From positions 62,001-126,000 of the forward strand of contig JADLHA010000024.1 in the NCBI GenBank assembly GCA_020848995.1: a DNA stretch of 64,000 nucleotides, given 5' to 3'. Both the position numbers and the translations under genes were made by a program. Positions 55,652 to 63,965 of the stretch are shown in pieces. This DNA is from Saprospiraceae bacterium. Lineage in GTDB: Bacteria > Bacteroidota > Bacteroidia > Chitinophagales > Saprospiraceae. Within the stretch, counting starts at the first letter, position 1. Each line of letters opens with the position of its first letter. Under the pieces are notes generated by a model that saw only the letters and a list, made by a program, of their open reading frames with translations, was not told where the DNA came from and did not search any database.

Positions 55652-57064
55652 ATGTTCAAGCGAACAGAAAATATAGCCTACCTCGCAGGAGACCTTTTCT
55701 TGTCGCTCCTGGCTTGGTATCTGTTCGTCGAACTGCTTAAATCCAGGAACTTTTTTATTGGGCCCTCTCCGGATGCTGCAGAGAAGCTTTTCCGCGTGGG
55801 TGCACTGATCATTCCTCTTTCATGGGGATTGCTCAACCTGCTCACAGAGCAATACAGGGATGTCTACCGGCTTTCGCGCTGGTCTGTATTTTCACAAACA
55901 TTGCTTTTGTCTGTCTTTGGCAGCGTGGTTTTACTTTTTATCCTGTTGGCAGACTCTGAAATTCAGTTCGCCGGAAGGTATTTTTCAGCCATCGGGTCAT
56001 TTTTTGCTTTGCATTTCGGATTGACCATTTTTTTTCGCCTGGTCTTTTTGACGGCCATGAGCAAGCGGTTAAAAAGTGGTATGGTTGGATTTAATACCCT
56101 GATTATAGGGGGCGACCAAAGCGCTGTTAAGCTTTTTCGTGAGATTACTTCCCTGCATTATTCTCTCGGGCACAAGTTTGTCGGATTTATTCATTCCAAC
56201 GGTGGTAATGGCAACGAACTTATCCAGCACCTTCCTCAGCTCGGCGGATTAAACGACATTTCCCGTTTGATCGAGCAACAAAACGTTGAAGAAGTCATCA
56301 TTGCCATTGAATCGACCGAACACCAGAAACTCAAATCCATATTGGACATGTTGTTTGAGTTTGGTGACCGTCTCATCATCCGCACCATTCCGGATACCTA
56401 CGACATTCTGCTTGGTACGGTGCGCTTGAATCACCTTTACGGGGCGATTCTCATTGAAGTCAAGCAAGAGATCATGCCGCGTTGGCAGATCGTTTTTAAG
56501 AGGGCCCTGGACCTGATGGTAAGCATTATCGCGCTCACCCTCTTGTTGCCATTGATCATATACATCGTTGTGCGGACGCGACTTTCCAGCAAGGGGCCGA
56601 TCATTTACAGTCAGGAGCGCATAGGCCTAAATGGAAAGCCATTTCAGATCTACAAATTCAGGTCAATGACGGTCGAAGCAGAACAGAACGGTCCACTCCT
56701 TTCATTTGAAGGAGATCCGCGCATAACGCCATGGGGTGCAGTAATCCGAAAATGGAGGTTAGACGAAATCCCCCAATTCCTGAACGTAATCAAGGGGGAT
56801 ATGTCGTTGGTGGGGCCGCGGCCGGAAAGGAAATACTTCATCGACCAGATCATGCAAAAGGCGCCTCACTACAAGCATTTGCTAAAAGTGAGACCTGGGA
56901 TCACCTCATGGGGGCAGGTCAAATTTGGTTACGCTTCATCTTTGGAGGAAATGATGAAGCGGCTCGAATACGACATTCTCTACATCGAAAACCGTTCGCT
57001 GGGCCTCGATTTTAAGATCATGTTTTACACGCTTGCCGTGCTGATTCAGGGTAAGGGCAAGTGA
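55652..57064 (+). CDS. Polyprenyl glycosylphosphotransferase (undecaprenyl-phosphate sugar transferase)
   Basis: A 470-residue integral membrane enzyme that starts glycan assembly by moving a sugar-1-phosphate onto undecaprenyl phosphate. About four N-terminal spans (to ~130) precede a CoA-binding-like domain (TLIIGGDQSAVKLFREITSL) and the catalytic domain with KFRSMTVEAE, RLDEIPQF (D371/E372), SLVGPRPE and VRPGITSWGQV. All catalytic motifs are intact, unlike the GT2 fusion at 32-34 kb. It converges with the thiolase gene, 3 bp apart. Confidence 0.92.
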   Translation: MFKRTENIAYLAGDLFLSLLAWYLFVELLKSRNFFIGPSPDAAEKLFRVGALIIPLSWGLLNLLTEQYRDVYRLSRWSVFSQTLLLSVFGSVVLLFILLADSEIQFAGRYFSAIGSFFALHFGLTIFFRLVFLTAMSKRLKSGMVGFNTLIIGGDQSAVKLFREITSLHYSLGHKFVGFIHSNGGNGNELIQHLPQLGGLNDISRLIEQQNVEEVIIAIESTEHQKLKSILDMLFEFGDRLIIRTIPDTYDILLGTVRLNHLYGAILIEVKQEIMPRWQIVFKRALDLMVSIIALTLLLPLIIYIVVRTRLSSKGPIIYSQERIGLNGKPFQIYKFRSMTVEAEQNGPLLSFEGDPRITPWGAVIRKWRLDEIPQFLNVIKGDMSLVGPRPERKYFIDQIMQKAPHYKHLLKVRPGITSWGQVKFGYASSLEEMMKRLEYDILYIENRSLGLDFKIMFYTLAVLIQGKGK

Positions 57065-57067
57065 GGC

Positions 57068-58249
57068 TTACTCCAAATTTTCGAGGATCATTGCGGAAGC
57101 ACCGCCACCTCCGTTGCAAATGCTGGCCAAGCCATAGCGTCCTTTGTTATGCCGAAGGGCGCTGATCAACGTACACAAAATGCGTGAACCGGAGGATCCC
57201 AGCGCGTGTCCAAGGGCAACCGCACCTCCAAATACATTGATCATTTGTGGATCCAGGTTTAATTTTTGTGCAAACACCATGGGTACCACTGCAAAGGCTT
57301 CGTTGACTTCGACGCAGGCTAAGTCATTCCATTGCAGGCCCGCTTTTTTCAAGGCGCGCGGAGCCGCCAAAGTCGGGGTGGTTGTAAACCATTCAGGAGC
57401 CTGTTCTGCGTCTGCAAAGGATACGATGCGTGCCAGGGGCTTTATCCCCAGCGACTTCACCTGGTTTTCGCTCACAAGCACCAAAGCCGATGCGCCGTCG
57501 TTGATCGTAGAGGCATTGGCTGCAGTGACGGTTCCATTCGCCGTAAAGCTTGGGCGCAGCGAGGGGATCTTGTCGAAATCGACCTTGTAAATCTCTTCGT
57601 CTGTTTTGAACAGTACCGGCGCCCCTTTCTTTTGCGGAATTTCAACCGGAAAAATCTCTGCATCAAAGTACCCACCTTCAGTCGCCTGCTGTGCGAGTTG
57701 ATAGGAACGTATGGCATAGGCATCCTGCGCTTCGCGGGTGATGCCATATTTGCTTGCGGTGGCATCTCCACACTGCCCCATTGCATTTTTTGAATAGACA
57801 TCCGTCAGCCCGTCCTTTTGCAATCCGTCGATGAGTTGGCCATGCCCGTAGCGTGCACCCCATCGCATGGCTTCTGCGTAATAGGGAATATTCGACATGC
57901 TTTCCATTCCGCCTGCGACGACGACATCGCTTTCACCGCTGAGGATGGATTGTGCGCCCAATGCCACTGATTTCATGCCGGAAGCACATACCTTATTGAC
58001 TGTCGTGCAAATGGTTGATGGGTCCAACCCCCCGCCGAGAGCGGCCTGCCGAGCAGGTGCCTGTCCGAGATTTGCTGAACAGACATTGCCCATGATGACC
58101 TGCTCAGCCATTTGGGCAGGTACTCCTGACCTGATTACCGCTTCTCGAACGGCTAAGGCGCCAAGCTCGGTTGCACTGAACTTGCTCAGTGAAGCCCCAA
58201 AACTGCCCGTTGCGGTGCGGGCCATCGATGCAATGTATACGGAATTCAT
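57068..58249 (-). CDS. Acetyl-CoA acetyltransferase (thiolase)
   Basis: A 393-residue thiolase. The nucleophile C88 (VNKVCASGMKS), H348 (GGAVALGHALGSSG) and C378 (ICNGGGGASAM) form the complete catalytic set, with EVNEAFAV. The start at 58249 (MNSVYIASMARTATG) was chosen because a -7 box covers the longer alternative at 58270. Either acetoacetyl-CoA formation or beta-oxidation is possible; no partner gene is adjacent. Confidence 0.92.
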   Translation of the reverse strand: MNSVYIASMARTATGSFGASLSKFSATELGALAVREAVIRSGVPAQMAEQVIMGNVCSANLGQAPARQAALGGGLDPSTICTTVNKVCASGMKSVALGAQSILSGESDVVVAGGMESMSNIPYYAEAMRWGARYGHGQLIDGLQKDGLTDVYSKNAMGQCGDATASKYGITREAQDAYAIRSYQLAQQATEGGYFDAEIFPVEIPQKKGAPVLFKTDEEIYKVDFDKIPSLRPSFTANGTVTAANASTINDGASALVLVSENQVKSLGIKPLARIVSFADAEQAPEWFTTTPTLAAPRALKKAGLQWNDLACVEVNEAFAVVPMVFAQKLNLDPQMINVFGGAVALGHALGSSGSRILCTLISALRHNKGRYGLASICNGGGGASAMILENLE

Positions 58250-58267
58250 ATTCAATTTTAAGAGCCG

Positions 58268-58275
58268 CAAATATA
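58268..58275 (-). promoter_or_regulatory. Putative -7 box for the thiolase gene
   Basis: TATATTTG on the minus strand fits TAnnTTTG and lies 18 bp before the ATG at 58249, predicting a leader of about 12 nt. Confidence 0.6.
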
Positions 58276-58327
58276 GTCAGGGATTGCTTCCGGCACCGGG
58301 GCGGGTGAAGACAGTTCCACAATTGAT

Positions 58328-58561
58328 TTAAGGGCACTTCTAAAAACCCCCTCTTGTGTCAGCCAGCCCGCACAGGCTCACGCGCTCAATGAATTTAGCT
58401 TCACAATCCTTCGTTGCAGCTCAGTCAGTTATCGCTCCACATAGCTTCCTTCGCTGCGCCTCGGCTTGCTTTGTTAAATTCATTCTGTCATCAACGGGGA
58501 GTGGAGGGAGGCAGCCCTTTTCATTCTGGCATCAAAATGGAGTTTTTAAAAGTGCCCTTAA
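58328..58561. mobile_element. MITE-like foldback element with 23-bp terminal inverted repeats
   Basis: Terminal arms at 58328-58350 and 58539-58561 are inverted copies with 21 of 23 matches (TTAAGGGCACTT and on). The outer flanks give TA on both sides, compatible with a TA target duplication but not proof since TA is palindromic. An internal inverted repeat, AATGAATTTA (58388-58397) with TAAATTCATT (58475-58484), could form a second stem. Inside are two copies of a CCTTCG(T/C)TGC-like motif. It carries no transposase. A 20-codon open frame lies at 58421-58483, minus strand. It fills most of the 335-bp spacer (58250-58584) between the thiolase and UbiA-like genes. Confidence 0.68.
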
Positions 58562-58584
58562 TTTGAACAGACGTCTGTGATGGA

Positions 58585-59433
58585 TCAAAGGGGTGTCATC
58601 GCATACAGGACCGCCTTTGCCAGTAAGATGACGTCTGTCCAAAATAATTGTCCGGAACCACCCGCTTTTACATAGCGACGTATGAACATCGCGAATCCGA
58701 TATACAGGGCTATTTGCGCAAGTGCCACCCCACAGTCCATGTGCCCTTTGAGGACCTGCGTTGCCAGGATGGCCATGCTGACCAGGTACAAAGCGGATGC
58801 AGTGGCCATTACCCAACCCCCCGGCATGCTGTTGGAGATCGTCTTATGGTTAAAGGCAAGGTCTTCCCTCCGGTGATCCCAGTCGCAAAGCATGCTTTGA
58901 GCAAAGAGGACGATCGCAAAATCTACAATGAGAGTAGGGTAAATCGGAGCATTGTGGTGGAAGGGTTCAAATACCCAGAAGAGCAGCAGGATCCAGGTAG
59001 CACAAAGCATGAGATTTTTCATGACAGGCAGCCTTCGAAAAAAATAAAACCGGCTGTGGTTGTGATAGGAAAGGACCAGCAATGCTAACGCTAAAATCCT
59101 CAATTGCTGCCCTACTGAGCAATTGAGAAATGTGATGAAACTGATCAGCGAGCAGACTGCAAACAATATGATCTCCCAACGGACAATGCGGTTTTTCGCG
59201 GGATAATGTATGGAAAAGCAGATTCGTTTTTGGTAAAAATAAGCACAGAATGTAGCCGTAGTTACGAAGAGCAATTGCTCTGCCGGGGGGAATGCATTTT
59301 CGAAATGGAAATAGATAGCGGCGTACAGCGCTCCAAGCAAAGCGCCGTAATATCCGGAGACGATCAGTGCCTGGCGTTTTTTGTCAGAAATAGCGGTAAT
59401 CCTTTTTTGGATCAATGGACTGCAGAACTTCAT
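58585..59433 (-). CDS. UbiA-like polytopic membrane protein
   Basis: A 282-residue protein with about eight hydrophobic segments. It looks like the Bacteroidota UbiA-type prenyltransferase-like family (RLPVMKNLMLCATW near residue 135; LCDWDHRREDLAFNHKTI near 185-200 in the place of the second aspartate motif), but the first NDxxDxxxD motif is not seen, so catalysis is doubtful. The first ~16 codons overlap the M42 gene; a downstream start in the hydrophobic leader (a TTG near codon 35) cannot be excluded. Confidence 0.6.
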   Translation of the reverse strand: MKFCSPLIQKRITAISDKKRQALIVSGYYGALLGALYAAIYFHFENAFPPAEQLLFVTTATFCAYFYQKRICFSIHYPAKNRIVRWEIILFAVCSLISFITFLNCSVGQQLRILALALLVLSYHNHSRFYFFRRLPVMKNLMLCATWILLLFWVFEPFHHNAPIYPTLIVDFAIVLFAQSMLCDWDHRREDLAFNHKTISNSMPGGWVMATASALYLVSMAILATQVLKGHMDCGVALAQIALYIGFAMFIRRYVKAGGSGQLFWTDVILLAKAVLYAMTPL

Positions 59434-60463
59434 AGATCAGCCGGATCACATTTTCGACATCCTCTATGCTTGCGGTCTCCACAGTGGTGTGCATATACCG
59501 AAGGGGTATCGAGATCAGAACAGAGGGAATTCCGCCATTTGAATAAGCAAATGCGTCGGTGTCGGTTCCGGTTGTCCGGGATGCGGCGTTTCTTTGAAAA
59601 GGAATCTTGTTTTTGTTGGCGGTATCGATGACGATTTGCTGCAATATGTTGTGTACTGGAGGAGCATAGCACAACACAGGTCCTAAACCACACTTAATCG
59701 ACCCCTGTTCTTTAGTCTTGAGCATGGGAGTGTGTGTGTCGTGTGTAACGTCGGTAACGATGGCAATGTTGGGCTTGATGGACTGTGCGATCATCTCAGC
59801 ACCGCGAAGCCCAACTTCTTCCTGAACGGAATTTACGATGTACAGGGCGAAAGGGAGTTTGACTTTATTTTTGTGTAAAAGGCGGGCAACTTCGGCTATG
59901 CAAAAGCCTCCCATGCGGTTATCCAGCGCGCGTCCAGTATAGTATCGTTTATTCAGTTTAAAAATTTCGTCTTCGTAGGTGATGCAGCAACCGACGTGAA
60001 TACCCATTTTTTCGACTTCCTCCTTGTCCTTTGCTCCAACATCTATAAAAATGTTTTCGAGGGTTGCGGTTAAGTTCGTATCGTTGCCCTTGCGGGTGTG
60101 AATGGCCGGCCAGCCGAAAACACCTTTTACGGTACCCTTTGAAGTGTGGATGTTTACTCTTTTTGAGGGAGCGATGCTTTGGTCGATCCCCCCATTGCGT
60201 ATGACGTAAATGAAACCGTCATCTGTAATGTAATTGACCATCCAGGATATCTCATCGGAATGGCCCTCGATGACAACACGGAAGGCTGCTTTTGGGTTGA
60301 TGACTCCGTAAAGCGTACCGTAGTAATCGAGTTTCCATTCGTCGATAAATGGTTTTATGTATTGAAGCCAAAGCTTCTGGCCGGAAGACTCATGACCGGT
60401 CGGGGAGGGGTTGTTGAGGTATTTATAGAGAAAGGCTTCGGATTCTTTGTTAATCAGTTTCAT
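59384..60463 (-). CDS. M42 family aminopeptidase/peptidase
   Basis: A 359-residue cytosolic di-metal peptidase. Metal-ligand motifs are VIEGHSDEI near residue 68, GRALDNRMGG, the catalytic VQEEVGLRGA glutamates and TDVTHDTHTP. The beta-barrel insertion region is present. Such enzymes form large tetrahedral complexes and trim peptides. It overlaps the pyrE stop by ATGA (60460-60463) and the UbiA-like gene by 50 bp, so the three appear co-transcribed from pyrE. Confidence 0.92.
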   Translation of the reverse strand: MKLINKESEAFLYKYLNNPSPTGHESSGQKLWLQYIKPFIDEWKLDYYGTLYGVINPKAAFRVVIEGHSDEISWMVNYITDDGFIYVIRNGGIDQSIAPSKRVNIHTSKGTVKGVFGWPAIHTRKGNDTNLTATLENIFIDVGAKDKEEVEKMGIHVGCCITYEDEIFKLNKRYYTGRALDNRMGGFCIAEVARLLHKNKVKLPFALYIVNSVQEEVGLRGAEMIAQSIKPNIAIVTDVTHDTHTPMLKTKEQGSIKCGLGPVLCYAPPVHNILQQIVIDTANKNKIPFQRNAASRTTGTDTDAFAYSNGGIPSVLISIPLRYMHTTVETASIEDVENVIRLIYEVLQSIDPKKDYRYF

Positions 60464-61107
60464 ATTCCGGCATTCTGGGCAAGGAAATTCCTCGACCAGG
60501 CTTCCGGGTCAAGATTCCAGCTCATCAGTTCTTCAAATTCAAGGTCTGTAATAGAATTTCGCTGCAAAGCGCGTTCCAATAATTCGGTAAAGGAGCACAA
60601 ACTGAAAAAATTCAAGTGGCGCTGTTCAAATTGGGCTTTTGTTTGTGCGAAGCCGTATTGAAATATGGACACTACCGCCAGCACGACCATTCCTTCGTCA
60701 AGAAGGGCATCACAAGCTTCCAGGCTGCTTTTGCCAGTGGAGATCAGGTCTTCCACCACCACGACCTGGCTTCCAGGCTCCAGTTGTCCCTCGATCCGGT
60801 TTTTTAAGCCATGATCCTTGGGTTTGCTGCGCACATAACAGAAGGGAAGGCCGGTTTCGTGGGCGAGCAGGGCACCCCAGGCGATGCCGGCCGTGGCGAC
60901 ACCGGCAATGGCCCTGCTATTTGGTATGGTTTCCAAGAGCTTGCAAAGCCCCGATACAATTTGACTCCTGAAATCCGGATGGGCGAGGGCGCGGCGGTTA
61001 TCGCAATATACGGGAGACCGCAATCCCGATGCCCAGGTGAATGGCTGAGACGGATTTAATCTAACCGCTTGTATATCCAAAAGGCGTTCTGCTATCTTGT
61101 GGGCCAT
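60460..61107 (-). CDS. pyrE: Orotate phosphoribosyltransferase
   Basis: A 215-residue enzyme that adds PRPP to orotate in pyrimidine synthesis. The N-terminal PFTWASGLRSPVYCDNR block and the PRPP-binding motif VVVVEDLISTGKSS are diagnostic. The start at 61107 (MAHKIAERLLDIQAVRL) is the family N-terminus; the frame is open further upstream, but that region overlaps the divergent NUDIX gene. It leads pyrE-M42-UbiA-like on the minus strand. carA, another pyrimidine gene, lies at 8.9 kb. Confidence 0.95.
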   Translation of the reverse strand: MAHKIAERLLDIQAVRLNPSQPFTWASGLRSPVYCDNRRALAHPDFRSQIVSGLCKLLETIPNSRAIAGVATAGIAWGALLAHETGLPFCYVRSKPKDHGLKNRIEGQLEPGSQVVVVEDLISTGKSSLEACDALLDEGMVVLAVVSIFQYGFAQTKAQFEQRHLNFFSLCSFTELLERALQRNSITDLEFEELMSWNLDPEAWSRNFLAQNAGI

Positions 61108-61113
61108 ATTCTT

Positions 61114-61773
61114 ATGGTCATGCCGAAAGGAAGGCAAAAATACGAAATCCGGTGCAACGGCCGGACCCTCTTGATCACTTCCACCGGGGGGCTGTCTTCG
61201 GTTACCGTAAGGGAACGTCAGCTCGTCATGCCGTACCGAGGTCGCAAAAGGGAGTTGCTGCAATACTTAGATATGTTGGAGAAATCCAATCGCTTTGAAC
61301 AGGTTGTACTTCACGGCGCTGAGCCCAAAAAAATTTATTTAGACCTTAGAAGTCTGTGTACCTGGGTACCAGCCTCCGGCGGGTTGATCCAAAATGCCCA
61401 GGGCGAAATTTTACTCATATTCCGCAACGGCATTTGGGATCTTCCCAAAGGAAAGCGCGAGACGGGCGAGACCGCCAAGGCTGCGGCTCTCCGGGAATGC
61501 CAGGAGGAGACTGGGCTCCAACTCACGATGGTTCCGGAAAAAATCGATGCTACCTGGCATATCTACCGGGATAAGCAAACCGGTCGTTGCCTCAAAAAGA
61601 CAAACTGGTACCGCATGTCCTACATAGGTGATGGCAAATGTACCGTTCAGGAAGACGAAGGAATACAAAAGGCAGAGTGGGCAAATCCTGCAGATGCCCT
61701 TCTTAAGGATCCCATGTACCCGAACATACGTTCGCTAATATCCCGCTATGGCAGTCCTGCCAATGAATTCTAG
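61114..61773 (+). CDS. NUDIX hydrolase
   Basis: A protein of 219 residues from the ATG at 61114 (217 if the ATG at 61120 is used). An N-terminal domain of ~85 residues with no clear family precedes the NUDIX fold, whose box GKRETGETAKAAALRECQEETG has the required REC-EE glutamates; the domain begins ASGGLIQNAQGEILLIFRNGIWDLP. NUDIX enzymes cleave nucleoside diphosphate-linked compounds; the substrate is unknown. Its start is only 6 bp from that of divergent pyrE, and the pyrE -7 box lies in its own 5' coding region. It overlaps the TonB-dependent receptor gene convergently by 4 bp. Confidence 0.85.
   Translation: MVMPKGRQKYEIRCNGRTLLITSTGGLSSVTVRERQLVMPYRGRKRELLQYLDMLEKSNRFEQVVLHGAEPKKIYLDLRSLCTWVPASGGLIQNAQGEILLIFRNGIWDLPKGKRETGETAKAAALRECQEETGLQLTMVPEKIDATWHIYRDKQTGRCLKKTNWYRMSYIGDGKCTVQEDEGIQKAEWANPADALLKDPMYPNIRSLISRYGSPANEF
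61135..61142 (-). promoter_or_regulatory. Putative -7 box for pyrE, inside the NUDIX gene
   Basis: TATTTTTG on the minus strand fits TAnnTTTG and would start transcription near 61128, giving pyrE a ~20-nt leader. It lies about 20 bp into the divergent NUDIX coding sequence. Confidence 0.6.
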
Positions 61774-63965
61774 TTCCCCCAACGCCATTTGATCCCCACA
61801 TAGAGCTTAATGCCTCCCACCGGGGCATATACCTCGGCCGCGTTGAAATAATTTCCTCCCGGCATCGAAGCATCTATGATCGCCTCATGCTGTGAATAAT
61901 CGAGAAGGTTTTCACCTCCTGTGTAAAACTCCCAGGGCCCGGTCAGGAAGGATAGTTGCGATTGCAACAAGACGTAGGGTTTAGATTGGCCGTCATGTTC
62001 GTGGATGATTTCATGAGGCACTCCGATTTTATCCGGCAGCCTCATCTTTCCTACGTAGTTTGCCGTGATGTTCCACAGCCATTTTTTGTTGGGGGTTTCA
62101 AGATCCAGACTGGCAATGGCCCGGTAGCGCGGAACCATGATGAGCTGGCGGAAACCAGAACGCAACTGGACTCTTGAGTCGGTGTATTTTCCACCGAGCT
62201 TGGCGTTTACATGGGGCGAAAATCGGTAGGACAAGGTGAGCAATGCCTGAAAAGCACGCGATTTCCCGTCGAGTGCGTACAGAAGTACTTTTGAGTAATC
62301 TTCATCCAGGTCAATGACCTGCTGTTCTTCAAACCAGGTGAGGTAAAAATCTGCATTCACTTCGAGCTCATTTCCAAATAGGCCGGGCTTGCCAACCAGA
62401 TTGAATCCCGAATTCCAGGAAAGCTCTCTTTCCAACTTGTCCTCTATCACCCATTGTTTGGATGTGGCAAAGAGGTGCGCGTTTTCAGATAAAATGCGCG
62501 GACGCCGGAAACCGCGGCCAACGGATGCGCGCAGGGTCCAATCTTGTGCCACGAGATACCGCATACTCGCGCGGGGCATTATAATGGGTGGCAGCCCTGC
62601 CTGCCATTCCAGATGCAAACCGAGTGTGCTCGTAAAAGAATTGCCCGTTACATTCTTGTTGCGGAAGGTATGCTCTAAAAACAGTCCTGCAACTTTTTCT
62701 TCGTAATCAAGCTGCGTTCCGGAAAAGTTTTCTTGTGCTGAGCTGTAGGCGAAATGAGGGCCACTCATCAACTGGTGACGCCCATCCCCAAAAGGATGAT
62801 TGTATAACAGCTTGAGGAAAGCTCTTTTTTCCTCTGACTGGAAATGCCGGTCGCCATATTCGCCTGAAATGGATGAATAACTCAGATCGTAAATCGACCC
62901 CGAATTCTGGTCCGGGTTACCGAACCCGACGTAACCAAGATTTCCGAACAGGTTGAAATGCTCCAGTTTTTGGCGAATGCGATACGCGGCTTCGTTAGCG
63001 AGCTGGCCTCCGGTGCGCTCCTCATAAAGCGCATGTGCGTTGACCTGGCCTTCAAAGCGATGGCCCAAAAGGGTATTCCTGAACAAGCCGTTGACGCGGT
63101 TGATGCGGGGTTCATCCTGGAAGAGGTCTCCATTGTGATCGCGCGTTTGTTCCTGCAGGGTTCCGTTTAAATAAAGACCTGAGGAGCGCGCTTCGCTCCA
63201 CCTTTGGTTCAGGTGGAGGTTGCCTTCAAGACGACCATGACCGTCGGCGAAGAAGTTGGCGTACACCGGGTGATCTTCATTGGGTTTTTTAAGTTGCACG
63301 TTGATCGCACCCGTCATGCCATTGGCTCCGTTTAGCACGGAAGAAGCTCCTTTTTGGATGTCGACCCGTTCTAGCCAGGTACCACTCAGCAGATCGTACC
63401 CCGCATTCGCCAGGATTCCGGCAAAGGCTGGCTTGTTTTCGATGAGCAGTTCGCTGTAAAGTCCACGCAACCCGAGGAACTGGATTTCCTTAGAACCTGT
63501 GGCAGCATTGGTGTAACTCACATCCACGGCATTGCTCGTTTGAAAACTCTCCGACAAGCTGCAGCAGGCAGCTTTGCGGAACTCTTTGCTCAGCAGGCTC
63601 TCGGTGTTGACCGGATTCAATCGCGAAAACGCATTGGAGTTGCGTTCGCTGATCACCTCCACACCGGTAAGCGCTATGCCCTCCCGGAGAACGAACACTT
63701 CCAAAAGGGCGGTGTCGCTGATTTCGACCGTGTCCGCCTGATAGCCCGTGTAGCGAATGACCAGATTGCGCACTCCCGGGGTTCGCTCCAGCCGGAAAAA
63801 ACCATTTGCATCGGTTGTGGTGCCGCTGCCTGTATTCAGCCAGTGCAGGGAAGCTCCAATCAATGCCTGTCGCTGTTCATCGACCACGTTTCCCATGAGG
63901 GCTTGCGCCTGACTGGAAACAGCACAGCATGCCAATATGATGAGTACAAAGCATTTTTTGCCCAT
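61770..63965 (-). CDS. TonB-dependent receptor with CarboxypepD_reg-like domain
   Basis: A 731-residue outer-membrane receptor. Signal peptide (MGKKCFVLIILACCAVSSQAQ), a carboxypeptidase-D regulatory-like domain (residues ~22-100, ALMGNVVDEQRQALIGASLHW), a plug (~110-215, SLLSKEFRKAACCSLSESF, then ITGAINVQLKKP-like GMTGAINVQLKK) and a C-terminal barrel ending in VGIKWRWGN. No SusD-like partner is adjacent, so a role in cofactor, metal or peptide uptake is more likely than glycan capture. The double cysteine in the plug is a subfamily trait; ligand unknown. Upstream sequence ends with the window. Confidence 0.88.
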   Translation of the reverse strand: MGKKCFVLIILACCAVSSQAQALMGNVVDEQRQALIGASLHWLNTGSGTTTDANGFFRLERTPGVRNLVIRYTGYQADTVEISDTALLEVFVLREGIALTGVEVISERNSNAFSRLNPVNTESLLSKEFRKAACCSLSESFQTSNAVDVSYTNAATGSKEIQFLGLRGLYSELLIENKPAFAGILANAGYDLLSGTWLERVDIQKGASSVLNGANGMTGAINVQLKKPNEDHPVYANFFADGHGRLEGNLHLNQRWSEARSSGLYLNGTLQEQTRDHNGDLFQDEPRINRVNGLFRNTLLGHRFEGQVNAHALYEERTGGQLANEAAYRIRQKLEHFNLFGNLGYVGFGNPDQNSGSIYDLSYSSISGEYGDRHFQSEEKRAFLKLLYNHPFGDGRHQLMSGPHFAYSSAQENFSGTQLDYEEKVAGLFLEHTFRNKNVTGNSFTSTLGLHLEWQAGLPPIIMPRASMRYLVAQDWTLRASVGRGFRRPRILSENAHLFATSKQWVIEDKLERELSWNSGFNLVGKPGLFGNELEVNADFYLTWFEEQQVIDLDEDYSKVLLYALDGKSRAFQALLTLSYRFSPHVNAKLGGKYTDSRVQLRSGFRQLIMVPRYRAIASLDLETPNKKWLWNITANYVGKMRLPDKIGVPHEIIHEHDGQSKPYVLLQSQLSFLTGPWEFYTGGENLLDYSQHEAIIDASMPGGNYFNAAEVYAPVGGIKLYVGIKWRWGN

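Noticed and set aside
58331-58558. A degraded transposase in the foldback element
   Set aside because: Neither strand has an open frame longer than about 20 codons, and no transposase motif is visible; a non-coding MITE fits better.
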